From positions 1 to 9,349 of the forward strand of contig MWJR01000050.1 in the NCBI GenBank assembly GCA_002127415.1: a stretch of 9,349 nucleotides of DNA. Reading direction: 5' to 3'. Below, one piece after another: positions 1 to 7,407 of the stretch; positions within the stretch are counted from its first letter, which is position 1, and each line of letters starts with the position of its first letter. Made by a program: the position numbers and the translations under genes. Source of the DNA: Calditrichaeota bacterium AABM5.125.24 (GTDB taxonomy: Bacteria; Electryoneota; AABM5-125-24; Hatepunaeales; Hatepunaeaceae). The notes beneath the pieces were generated by a model, which did no database searches, had not been told where the DNA came from, and saw only the letters and a list, made by a program, of their open reading frames with translations.

Positions 1-19
1 AGATGTGTATAAGAGACAG
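1..19 (+). other. Nextera transposon mosaic-end adapter (library artefact)
   Basis: The first 19 bases, AGATGTGTATAAGAGACAG, are identical to the Tn5 mosaic-end sequence used in Nextera tagmentation libraries. They sit flush with the window edge, as expected for an untrimmed read end at a contig terminus. Reading gene A's frame into them gives the spurious peptide MYKRQ, a familiar database artefact. Genomic sequence starts at base 20. A start codon called at base 5 is therefore false. Confidence 0.97.
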
Positions 20-2761
20 GTTCAGGCGGGGCGGGTAATCGCCACTTCCGGTCAGGATGGATCTTACACCCTGTCGGGGCTGATGTCCGGTCAGGTGGTG
101 GTGACGGCTTCGCAACCCGGATACCGGGATGCCGAGGTGGAAGTGGAGCTTGAACCCGGCCAGGTAGTATATCAGAATCTACAGCTTTACCGACCCCGGG
201 TGGAGGTCGACATAGCAGCATTCGATTTCCCCCTCGGCGGCGATGACAGGCTTGACGCCAACTTTACATTGGACAACAGGGGCAGTATTGACCTCCCCTA
301 CTGGATCAGGTTGGTAACTACACCGGTCGTTATGCGGGATGAGGTTCGGGGCCGGAGCACACGGTCGGTGAGCGGCGCCGGCCCTGGTCGTGACGACCCC
401 TGGGATGTTGTCTTTGACTACAATCTGACCGAGATCACCGGTTATGAGCGGATTATGGGGGCTGAGTATGCCGAGGGTCGGTTTTACCTGACCTCAGGGG
501 ACGCCGACCACGGCGCTACTGTCCTGGTGCTCGACTGGGACGGGCAACTTCAGCGTGCCTTCCGACAGCCTTTGGAGGCTGTGGGCTGGGGGCTACGCGA
601 CCTGGCCTGGGACGGGGAGCTGCTTTACGGTTCACAGGACGGGAACATATACTCCTTCACGCTCGATGGTGAGACGGCCGGTCAGCAGGCGGGTGCCCCG
701 CTGACGGCGAACCGCGCGTTGGCTTACGACCCAGAGGCAGACGGCTTCTGGGCGGCGGAATGGGACAGTCCGTGGTATCTGGTTGACCGCGACGAACAGG
801 TTCAGTTCCAGTGGGATGGGCACGGTCTTACCGGGGTCTATGGTATGGCCTGCCGTCCTTTCGAACCGGACGGTATGCCGCTATATGTCTTCAACCGTGA
901 AGATGACGGCACCACCGGCATCTACCGTGCTGATCCGCGGGAAGGCAACATCGAACGGGTGCACCAGTATGACGGCGCACCAACCGGCTGCTTCATCACC
1001 GGAAGCTGGGATGCGAACCGGTGGATTATCGGCGGAATAGTGGGAAGCTCCCCTCAGCGGCTTGTGGGATTCGAGATAGGACGGCGTGCCGGCTGGTTGA
1101 GCTGTGAGCCGATATCTGGACAGTTAGAGCCGCGGGAAGCGGTTGATATAACAATCTCCATAAATATTCCTCCCGATGCCGCCGAGGAGGATGACTATTC
1201 GGCGGAGCTGTCGGTGATGGCATTCGGCGGGGAGCAGGCTGTCGCCAGCCTGGAGGTGGAGATCGTCGAGGGGTTCAGGCATTTCGACCCCCCTGAAGAG
1301 ACCGATTTTTATATGACATTCGAGATCGAATCGGCCGAGATTGAGGGTGTTGAAATCTCCGTCGGCAGCGAGATTGCGGTTGTGACGCCTCGCGGGGAGA
1401 TCGGGGGTGCTGTGAGGTGGGTCAGCCCGCCGGCCGAGTTCCGTGGCTATATTGCCGATGGTGCCTTCCGGATCGGTGAGCCGTTCGAGTTTATCATCTG
1501 GGACGGTCTGGAAGACCACGAATATACAGCGGATGCGGAGATTGTAGAAGGCCCCTCCCGGTTCAGGATCGGTGAACGCAGTGTGGTAAGGCTGGCTGTG
1601 GTCCCACCCGATACCCAGACCGTCCCCCTGGAGGAGAGCTGGAACCTGGTCTCGATATATGTTCAACCGTCAGAACTGGACGTCACGCAGATCCTCTCCG
1701 AGGTTGACCAGAGGGGAAATCTGGTTCTGGTCAAGGACGGTCTTGGCAGATTCTGGTTCCCGCGCTTCGGCTATGTCGGCCTGGGCGAGTGGGACCTCCT
1801 GGCTGCCTATATGATCTACGTCATCGAAGACGACAGCTTTACAGTCAACGGTGTCAAGGCCCCGCCGGACACACCGATATTCTTAAGGGAAAGGTGGAAC
1901 TCGGTCGGTTATCTTCTGGATCATCCCGTAGATGCGCGGGTGGCGCTTGAGGGGATACTCGATGTGCTGGTGATAGCCAAGAACGGCTACGGCGATTTTA
2001 TGGCGCCGGAACATAACTACTACGGTCTGGGTGATATGCTGCCGGGGCAGGGCTTCAAGATAAATGTATCACAGGAAATCGATCTGGTTTACAACCCCGG
2101 CGATGAATTGGCTGTAGTGAGGGAGCCGTCTCAGCCTCCTTTGACAATCAGAACAGCCCCAACCGGCTCGGATATGAGCCTTCTGATCACGGCGCTGCAT
2201 CGCACATGTTTCCGTTCCGGAGCGGAGGTGGTTGTCCTGGCCGGCGCGGAGCGGTTCCCGGCCGGAAGCATACTGCTCGATGCGGCGGACGCCGGACCTT
2301 ACGGTATAATCATCCGAGGCGATGATCCGATGACACCCGAGCGTGACGGTGCTGCGGAAGGGGATGTTCTCTCGCTGGTGGTTCGCTACTCAGGGGAGGA
2401 AATGATCCCAGAGGCCGAGGTATTACACGGCGAACTGACCTACAGCACTGATGGCTTCACCGTGGTGGAGCTGAGCTCACCGGTGAGGGCTGTTCCGACC
2501 GGGTTTGTCATAGACAGGATCTACCCCAACCCGTTTAACAGCCGGATCAGGCTGAGCTTCGGCCTGCCGGAAGCGGCCGGTGTCGAGCTGACGGTGCGCG
2601 ACATCCGTGGCCGTAAGGTATTTGAGCTTCCGGTCAGGGGGTTCCCGGCCGGGTGGCATTCATACGGGATAGATGCCTCGCTCTGGTCGAGCGGCATCTA
2701 CCTTCTCGAGCTGGCAACTCCGGAGAGGAGGATTGTTCGCAAGTTAGCGTTAATTCGGTGA
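20..2761 (+). CDS. Secreted multidomain protein with propeller, doubled WNLVS module and T9SS sorting domain (5'-truncated)
   Basis: This is the last 913 residues of a large exported protein. The N-terminus and signal peptide lie beyond the contig end, and the apparent ATG at base 5 is adapter. Residue numbers here count from base 5. Residues 6-61 are the end of a carboxypeptidase-regulatory-like beta-sandwich (DGSYTLSGLMSGQVVVTAS). Residues 62-107 form a short beta linker. Residues 131-362 resemble a beta-propeller (RDLAWDGELLYG, IYSFTLDGE, NRALAYDPEADGFW). Residues 363-421 look like a BACON or Ig-like strand domain. Residues 424-534 and 723-824 are two copies of the domain shared by all four genes here. 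Residues 546-705 hold a doubled module (WNLVSIYV, LVKDGLGRFWFP; then RWNSVGYLL, IAKNGYGDF). Residues 834-918 are the sorting domain (IYPNPFNSRIRL, DIRGRKV, SGIYLLEL). No catalytic motif is seen. A role as a T9SS-exported surface protein is inferred from the C-terminus. Gene B follows after 46 bp and is a paralogue, so co-transcription is likely. Confidence 0.88.
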   Translation, partial: VQAGRVIATSGQDGSYTLSGLMSGQVVVTASQPGYRDAEVEVELEPGQVVYQNLQLYRPRVEVDIAAFDFPLGGDDRLDANFTLDNRGSIDLPYWIRLVTTPVVMRDEVRGRSTRSVSGAGPGRDDPWDVVFDYNLTEITGYERIMGAEYAEGRFYLTSGDADHGATVLVLDWDGQLQRAFRQPLEAVGWGLRDLAWDGELLYGSQDGNIYSFTLDGETAGQQAGAPLTANRALAYDPEADGFWAAEWDSPWYLVDRDEQVQFQWDGHGLTGVYGMACRPFEPDGMPLYVFNREDDGTTGIYRADPREGNIERVHQYDGAPTGCFITGSWDANRWIIGGIVGSSPQRLVGFEIGRRAGWLSCEPISGQLEPREAVDITISINIPPDAAEEDDYSAELSVMAFGGEQAVASLEVEIVEGFRHFDPPEETDFYMTFEIESAEIEGVEISVGSEIAVVTPRGEIGGAVRWVSPPAEFRGYIADGAFRIGEPFEFIIWDGLEDHEYTADAEIVEGPSRFRIGERSVVRLAVVPPDTQTVPLEESWNLVSIYVQPSELDVTQILSEVDQRGNLVLVKDGLGRFWFPRFGYVGLGEWDLLAAYMIYVIEDDSFTVNGVKAPPDTPIFLRERWNSVGYLLDHPVDARVALEGILDVLVIAKNGYGDFMAPEHNYYGLGDMLPGQGFKINVSQEIDLVYNPGDELAVVREPSQPPLTIRTAPTGSDMSLLITALHRTCFRSGAEVVVLAGAERFPAGSILLDAADAGPYGIIIRGDDPMTPERDGAAEGDVLSLVVRYSGEEMIPEAEVLHGELTYSTDGFTVVELSSPVRAVPTGFVIDRIYPNPFNSRIRLSFGLPEAAGVELTVRDIRGRKVFELPVRGFPAGWHSYGIDASLWSSGIYLLELATPERRIVRKLALIR

Positions 2762-2765
2762 CGTC

Positions 2766-2788
2766 TTTTTCAGGTGTGTTTTTCAGGT
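2766..2788 (+). repeat. Short direct repeat in the gene A-B spacer
   Basis: TTTTTCAGGT occurs at 2766-2775 and again at 2779-2788, a period of 13 bp, inside the 46-bp gap between gene A's stop and gene B's start. The T-runs are not preceded by a convincing stem, so this is not a terminator. It may be chance or a small local duplication. Confidence 0.4.
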
Positions 2789-2796
2789 TGAATGCC

Positions 2797-2804
2797 GGGA
2801 GGTG
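2797..2804 (+). promoter_or_regulatory. Ribosome binding site deciding the gene B start
   Basis: GGGAGGTG includes a full GGAGG core (2798-2802) that ends five bases before the ATG at 2808. The in-frame GTG at 2802 lies inside this Shine-Dalgarno sequence and has no binding site of its own. ATG 2808 is therefore the preferred start. Confidence 0.7.
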
Positions 2805-2807
2805 AGG

Positions 2808-5800
2808 ATGAGAACGTTGAAGTGTAGTCGCGGTTGTCTCAACCGCGACGTTCGGGCTTGGGACAAGCACGATTACCTGATAATAGCTATTTTAGCGGTC
2901 TTAGTAGCTATTCCGGCTGCCTGGAGTGACCAGCCGCCGGCTGATGGGTCAGGTGTGGCACCGGCGCTCACCGGCTTTGAGCGGTATGAGGTTCAGGCCT
3001 GTCACGGGCCCTATGCGCCACGGCGTGATGAGGCCGACCTGGTGGGGGAGCGGTTCGAGGTGGGAACCACCTTCTACGACTACCAGGCTAACACTACTAC
3101 AGGAAAGATGATTGTCGTGGATGAGGACGGGAATGTTCATCTGGTCTGGATGAAGGGATTTGCAGCCGACCCGGTCAGCGAGCGGCATACATTCTACAAC
3201 TATGTTGTGGATGATGAGCCGCAGTTTGAGGATGGGGTTCAGGTTGACGAAGCCGACCGGGCCGGATACAACAACATCGGCTACGCCCCGGATGTGGGTG
3301 CAATCCCGATCTTTCACACCCAGGTCGGCGGAGGTGAGAACTACTGGGGGTGCATCGCCCAGGATGCCGACTTGGGGGAAGGCGCCTTTACCGTCCATCA
3401 GAACCCGCGCGACGATGACAGGAACTTCGTCTGGCCCCACGGCACAATTGACCGCAACGGCCGCTCGCATCTCCTGTCACGCAACCACCCCGACCAGGCC
3501 TTTCCGCTTGATATGCAGTATGTTCGCGGCTGGATAAACGAGGATGATGAGTGGGAGTTCACCGATCCGGTCATCGTCTGGCAGGTCAAGGGTTTAGGTT
3601 ACACGGTCGCGGCATCTCAGGCCAGCGATAAGGTGGCTCTGGTCTTTATGGTTCCTGCATACGACCAGGATGAAGAGGGCAACCGCTGGCAGGGGTTTTC
3701 CTTGGGTGGAGCGATGAACAACAACATACTGGTAATCGAATCTGATGACGGCGAGGAGTTTGACTGGGGAAACCCCATCAACATCACCGACATCATCCGT
3801 TCCGACATCGACGAGAACCAGAACAGCCCCTTCTACCTGGGTGACACCCTGCGGCCTTATCACCATGTCGATGCCTGCTACGATGCCGACGATAATCTTC
3901 ACGTGGTCTTCTCCGCTGCGTTATTGGTGGAGAACCCGGATCGTAACTCTGCTCAGGGTTGGACGGCCTATGATGACAGGAAGAACCTGGTCTGGCACTG
4001 GGACCGCGAGTCCGGCGAGCTGAGCCTGATCGCCGACGCCTGGTATGCCGCTGATGGGAACCAGGGTGCCTGGCGGATGAATATATCCTTCCCGTCCGTC
4101 GGTGTGGCGGAAGACGGCGCGCTGTATGCCGTTGGGACCGTTTATCCCCCCCAGGGGGCAACCGCTGCCAACGGCCTGATAAACGGCGAGATATATGCGA
4201 CCGTCTCCCTCGATGGCGGCAGAACTTGGGCAGAAGCGACCAACTTGACTGATACACCGGCTCAGAACTCACAACCCGGGGAGGGCGCCAGCGAGTCCTG
4301 GAGCACCCTGGCCGAGGTTGTGGATGATAACCTGCATATCAGCTACGTGCTGGACCTCGATCCCGGCGGCACCCCTCAGGGTGAAGGACAGGCTACCGAG
4401 AACCCCTTTATGTATCACCGCGTCTCACGGGATGACATCCCCACCGAGCCGCTGATTATGGGCCGCGACTTCCACGTCGGCTGGCCGCCCGAGATAGCCG
4501 TTGCCGAAGAGGAGGTGCGGTCGGTTAGTGTTCCTGAGGGTGATCCCGGTCTGGCGGAATTGACCATAGCCAATACCAACGAAGAGGGAACCGGGCTGCA
4601 TGTCCAGGTGAGTGCCTCCGTAGAGATCGCCGAGGCGGTCAGCTTCGATCCGACTGTGATCAGGATCGCACCGGGTCAGGAAGAGACCATCACTGTCATA
4701 TTCACACCGCTCGAAGAGGGGATATTCGAAGGGGATATACTGATCGAGCATAACGACCCGGATGTCCATTCCCCGCTTGAAGTTGCGTTCAACGGGATGG
4801 CCGTGGCCGGCTACGGGCTCATCGCAGGGCGGGCGTTCAACCTCGCCAATGACGAGGCGGTTTCCGGAGCCGTGGTTGAACTGACCCCCGGCGGCTACAC
4901 CACAATCAGTAATGAAGAGGGGTTATATCAGTTCGAGCAGGCACCGGCGCTGCGCTACCAGCTCACCTGCCGGGCTGATGACTTCCTCCTCTTCGAGGGT
5001 GAGGTCGAAGTCGGGGTGGACGGAGAGGTCGAGTTCAACATCGGATTAAGGTTCGCGACATTCGATCTATTGATTGATGGTATGGATGTTCCGGTGCCCT
5101 TTGACGACACGCACGATGAGGGTTTCAATGCCGAGAATAGAGGCAACGGACCGGTAACCTTCCAGGCTGAGCTGCTGTTTCCGGAGGAGGAACAGATTGA
5201 TCCATTTGTGCTGAGGGATGACTTCCCGGCCGCTGAGATAGTCGGAGATAACAGGCTCAATGCGGTGGCGTTTGTGGATGACAAGTTCTTCGTGGCGGGG
5301 GGAAACAGCGGCAATCTACCCAACCTGATTTACATCTTAGACCGGGATGGCGAGTATATCGATTCGTTAGAGCAGTTTTCCGATTCAAGGAACGGGATGC
5401 GCGATCTGGCCTGGGACGGTGTGCTGATGTGGGGCGCCGATGAAGGGACCATATATAGCTTTACTCTCGATGGGGAGTTGGCCGGCTCATTCGAGGGCCC
5501 TCTCAACGACAATCGGGGCCTGACCTACGACTCGGACCGGGAGCTGCTCTGGGTCTGTGATCTGACGGGGGATCTGATTGCCATTGACCGGGAGGGGGGG
5601 GGACAATTGCGGGGGTTTGCCATGCCCGAAGAGGAGCTGGTCTATGGGCTGGCTTACTGTCCGGATGATGAGGACGGCTATCCGCTCTATCTGTTTTCCA
5701 ATTCAGACGAGGGCGACACTCGTCTGCTCAAGTGCAATCCGGATGAGGAGGATTACCTGTTTGTAGCAGATCTTCCGGTCCCCAATGAAGGTCGGGCCGG

Positions 5801-7217
5801 CGGTTGTGAGATGACCCAGGTGTGGGCCCCATATAGCTGGGTTATGGTCGGGCTTCTGCAGGGCAATCCTGATGCTGTGGCGGTCTGGCAGATCACTCCC
5901 CGCCGGGACTGGATATCACTCGAACCGATGGCCGGAGAGATTGCCGCCGAGGGATCGGGAGATTTCACGGTTCATCTCAACACCCTCGGCTTCCCCGCTA
6001 TGGTCGAACTGTGTTCCATCATCCGGTTTACGCATAACGGCCGCGGCGGTCCGGCTGAACTGCCGATTCAGGTTGACGTAACCGAGGAGGGCGGACTGAC
6101 CCAGCGCACACTTACCTTCCAGCTCGGCTGGAATCTGGTCTCATTGAATATCACGCCGGAACCGGAAGAGATGAGAGAGATCATACAGCCGCTGGTTGAT
6201 GACGGGAGTTTGATATTGGTCAAGGATGGTGAAGGTAATTTCATCATGCCGGATAGGGAATACTACGACATCCCACTCTGGAACCAGGCTGAGGGCTATC
6301 AGTTCAAGCTCTCTCGATCTGACCGACTCGAGGTGCCGGGCATCAGGCTCGCCTCCGACCATCCCATCCTGCTCGAGGAGGGGTGGCAGCTTATCGCCTA
6401 CTATCCACGTGATGCCATCGACGCAAGGGTGGCCCTGGCCGGGATTGAAGAGGAGCTCATCATCGTCAAAGACGGATTCGGGTTCTTCTATATTCCTGCC
6501 TATGGGTTCAGCAACATAGGGGAGATGGATGAAGGTGAGGGGTATCAGGTGAAGATGGATTCCACTGCTGAGCTCGTCTATCAGATGGGCGATGAACTGC
6601 AGGGGTCGGAACCGTTATCGCCGCTGCGCTTTACGCTGCCCGCCCCGACGATGGTCAATATGAGTGTGCTTCTTCTGGATGTGGCACCCGGGCTGATAGA
6701 AATAGCAGCTTGCGACCCGAATGGCCGGGTAGTCGGTGCAGGTGTTGTCAACGATGACGGTATGTGCGGTCTTGCCGTCTGGGGTAGAGGCGATTACGGC
6801 GAATCGGGTCTATCGGGTGGAGAGCCGTTCTCGCTGGTCGGCTGGGACGGTTCGGCTGAGGTGGATCTCGAGGTTCAATGGATGAGCGGTAGTGTGCAGT
6901 TCCAGCCCGACGCCATAGCGGTGGGACGGCTGGCCCTCGGTCGGTTCATTCCCGATAAGTTCGTCCTCTACCCGTCCTATCCCAATCCGTTCAACGCCTT
7001 GGCTCGGATCCGTTACGACCTGCCTGAGGCATCGCGTGTGCGGCTGGAGCTGTTCGATACGGCGGGAAGACTGGTAGCGGTTCTTGCTTCTGGCGACAGG
7101 CCTGCCGGTCGTCATTCGGTCATCATCGATGCCGATGGTATGGCCAGCGGCGTCTATTTCTATCGCATCCAGGCCGGCTCTTTCCTCCAGATGCGGAAGG
7201 CCATCCTGCTGCGTTGA
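2808..7217 (+). CDS. Secreted sialidase-like propeller / Ig / CarboxypepD_reg / T9SS sorting-domain protein, paralogue of gene A
   Basis: A complete 1,469-residue exported protein. Residues 1-42 are a signal peptide with an unusually long n-region and the core LIIAILAVLVAIPAAWS, with cleavage likely after AWS. Residues about 55-560 resemble a sialidase/BNR beta-propeller; one clear Asp-box, SLDGGRTW, is at 467-474, and VHLVWM and HVVFS strands recur. Residues 562-667 are an Ig-like or choice-of-anchor domain (IAPGQEETITVIFTP). Residues 668-747 are carboxypeptidase-regulatory-like. Residues 798-1031 are a second propeller matching gene A (RDLAWDGVLMWG, IYSFTLDGELAG), and 1032-1095 is BACON-like. 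Residues 1108-1266 are the doubled WNLVS/VKDG module. Residues 1282-1375 are the shared domain (NMSVLLLD, GLAVWGRGD). Residues 1380-1469 are the T9SS sorting domain (YPNPFNALARIRYDLPEA, SGVYFYRIQAG). Sialidase catalytic residues are not evident, so binding or scaffolding is as likely as enzymatic activity. The protein is strongly acidic. It probably shares a transcript with gene A. Confidence 0.92.
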   Translation: MRTLKCSRGCLNRDVRAWDKHDYLIIAILAVLVAIPAAWSDQPPADGSGVAPALTGFERYEVQACHGPYAPRRDEADLVGERFEVGTTFYDYQANTTTGKMIVVDEDGNVHLVWMKGFAADPVSERHTFYNYVVDDEPQFEDGVQVDEADRAGYNNIGYAPDVGAIPIFHTQVGGGENYWGCIAQDADLGEGAFTVHQNPRDDDRNFVWPHGTIDRNGRSHLLSRNHPDQAFPLDMQYVRGWINEDDEWEFTDPVIVWQVKGLGYTVAASQASDKVALVFMVPAYDQDEEGNRWQGFSLGGAMNNNILVIESDDGEEFDWGNPINITDIIRSDIDENQNSPFYLGDTLRPYHHVDACYDADDNLHVVFSAALLVENPDRNSAQGWTAYDDRKNLVWHWDRESGELSLIADAWYAADGNQGAWRMNISFPSVGVAEDGALYAVGTVYPPQGATAANGLINGEIYATVSLDGGRTWAEATNLTDTPAQNSQPGEGASESWSTLAEVVDDNLHISYVLDLDPGGTPQGEGQATENPFMYHRVSRDDIPTEPLIMGRDFHVGWPPEIAVAEEEVRSVSVPEGDPGLAELTIANTNEEGTGLHVQVSASVEIAEAVSFDPTVIRIAPGQEETITVIFTPLEEGIFEGDILIEHNDPDVHSPLEVAFNGMAVAGYGLIAGRAFNLANDEAVSGAVVELTPGGYTTISNEEGLYQFEQAPALRYQLTCRADDFLLFEGEVEVGVDGEVEFNIGLRFATFDLLIDGMDVPVPFDDTHDEGFNAENRGNGPVTFQAELLFPEEEQIDPFVLRDDFPAAEIVGDNRLNAVAFVDDKFFVAGGNSGNLPNLIYILDRDGEYIDSLEQFSDSRNGMRDLAWDGVLMWGADEGTIYSFTLDGELAGSFEGPLNDNRGLTYDSDRELLWVCDLTGDLIAIDREGGGQLRGFAMPEEELVYGLAYCPDDEDGYPLYLFSNSDEGDTRLLKCNPDEEDYLFVADLPVPNEGRAGGCEMTQVWAPYSWVMVGLLQGNPDAVAVWQITPRRDWISLEPMAGEIAAEGSGDFTVHLNTLGFPAMVELCSIIRFTHNGRGGPAELPIQVDVTEEGGLTQRTLTFQLGWNLVSLNITPEPEEMREIIQPLVDDGSLILVKDGEGNFIMPDREYYDIPLWNQAEGYQFKLSRSDRLEVPGIRLASDHPILLEEGWQLIAYYPRDAIDARVALAGIEEELIIVKDGFGFFYIPAYGFSNIGEMDEGEGYQVKMDSTAELVYQMGDELQGSEPLSPLRFTLPAPTMVNMSVLLLDVAPGLIEIAACDPNGRVVGAGVVNDDGMCGLAVWGRGDYGESGLSGGEPFSLVGWDGSAEVDLEVQWMSGSVQFQPDAIAVGRLALGRFIPDKFVLYPSYPNPFNALARIRYDLPEASRVRLELFDTAGRLVAVLASGDRPAGRHSVIIDADGMASGVYFYRIQAGSFLQMRKAILLR
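2824..2876 (+). repeat. 53-bp double-hairpin repeat element inside the gene B signal-peptide coding region
   Basis: Two consecutive hairpins are visible. The first has a perfect 10-bp stem, GTCGCGGTTG (2827-2836) with CAACCGCGAC (2840-2849), around a TCT loop. The second has a 5-bp stem, GCTTG (2856-2860) with CAAGC (2864-2868), around GGA. The unit is bounded by near-matching inverted ends GTAGTCG (2824-2830) and CGATTAC (2870-2876), six of seven bases paired. The form resembles REP/MITE-type dispersed repeats. It is translated as the polar n-region of gene B between K5 and L24. Its dispersal in the genome cannot be tested here. Confidence 0.65.
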
Positions 7218-7232
7218 TTGGGTTGTAAACGA

Positions 7233-7348
7233 ACTGAAATGGTAGGGGCGGCATCCCTGTTTTCACAGGGACATGCTTATGACGCCCTGCACTGGAATGG
7301 TAGGGGCGGCATCCCTGTTTTCACAGGGACATGCTTATGACGCCCTGC
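7233..7348 (+). repeat. Tandem direct repeat, 2 x 58 bp
   Basis: Bases 7233-7290 and 7291-7348 are identical except for one position (A at 7237, G at 7295). Each copy contains the stem TCCCTGT-TTTC-ACAGGGA (7254-7271 and 7312-7329) and begins with ACTG-AATGGTAGGGGCG. The near-identity implies a recent duplication, or strong homogenisation, of the left half of the larger element. Confidence 0.9.
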
Positions 7349-7377
7349 AACGGGCGCGATGAATCGCGCCCCTACCA
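7240..7377 (+). mobile_element. MITE-like non-coding element with 11-bp terminal inverted repeats
   Basis: TGGTAGGGGCG at 7240-7250, and again at 7298-7308, is the exact reverse complement of CGCCCCTACCA at 7367-7377. Between them are the TCCCTGT/ACAGGGA stems and a 9-bp perfect stem, GGGCGCGAT (7352-7360) with ATCGCGCCC (7363-7371), around a two-base loop. The basic unit is therefore the 80 bp from 7298 to 7377, with its left 58 bp duplicated upstream. No ORF or transposase is present. It fits a non-autonomous, REP- or MITE-type element in the gene B-C spacer. The stems lack a following T-run on the + strand, so intrinsic termination is not supported, although the transcript would fold strongly. 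Confidence 0.65.
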
Positions 7378-7407
7378 ATCCTAATATATAAAGCTTGGTG
7401 CGGGAAT

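Noticed and set aside
5..19. ATG at base 5 as the start of gene A
   Set aside because: The codons from 5 to 19 lie within the Nextera mosaic end. The real frame enters from upstream of the contig.
2762..2790. Intrinsic terminator after gene A
   Set aside because: Two T-runs are present, but no stable stem precedes either.
2802..2804. GTG as the start of gene B
   Set aside because: It lies inside the GGAGGTG Shine-Dalgarno, which is correctly spaced for the ATG at 2808.
4206..4229. Functional sialidase in gene B
   Set aside because: Only one clear Asp-box (SLDGGRTW) is visible, and no arginine triad or nucleophile arrangement can be assigned. Only propeller similarity is claimed.
7233..7377. 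CRISPR array
   Set aside because: There are only two units, they are directly adjacent with no spacer, and the repeat is 58 bp with internal hairpins and terminal inverted repeats. No cas genes are nearby.
7352..7377. Intrinsic terminator after gene B
   Set aside because: The 9-bp stem is strong but is followed by CTACCAATC and not a T-run. It is better explained as part of the repeat element.
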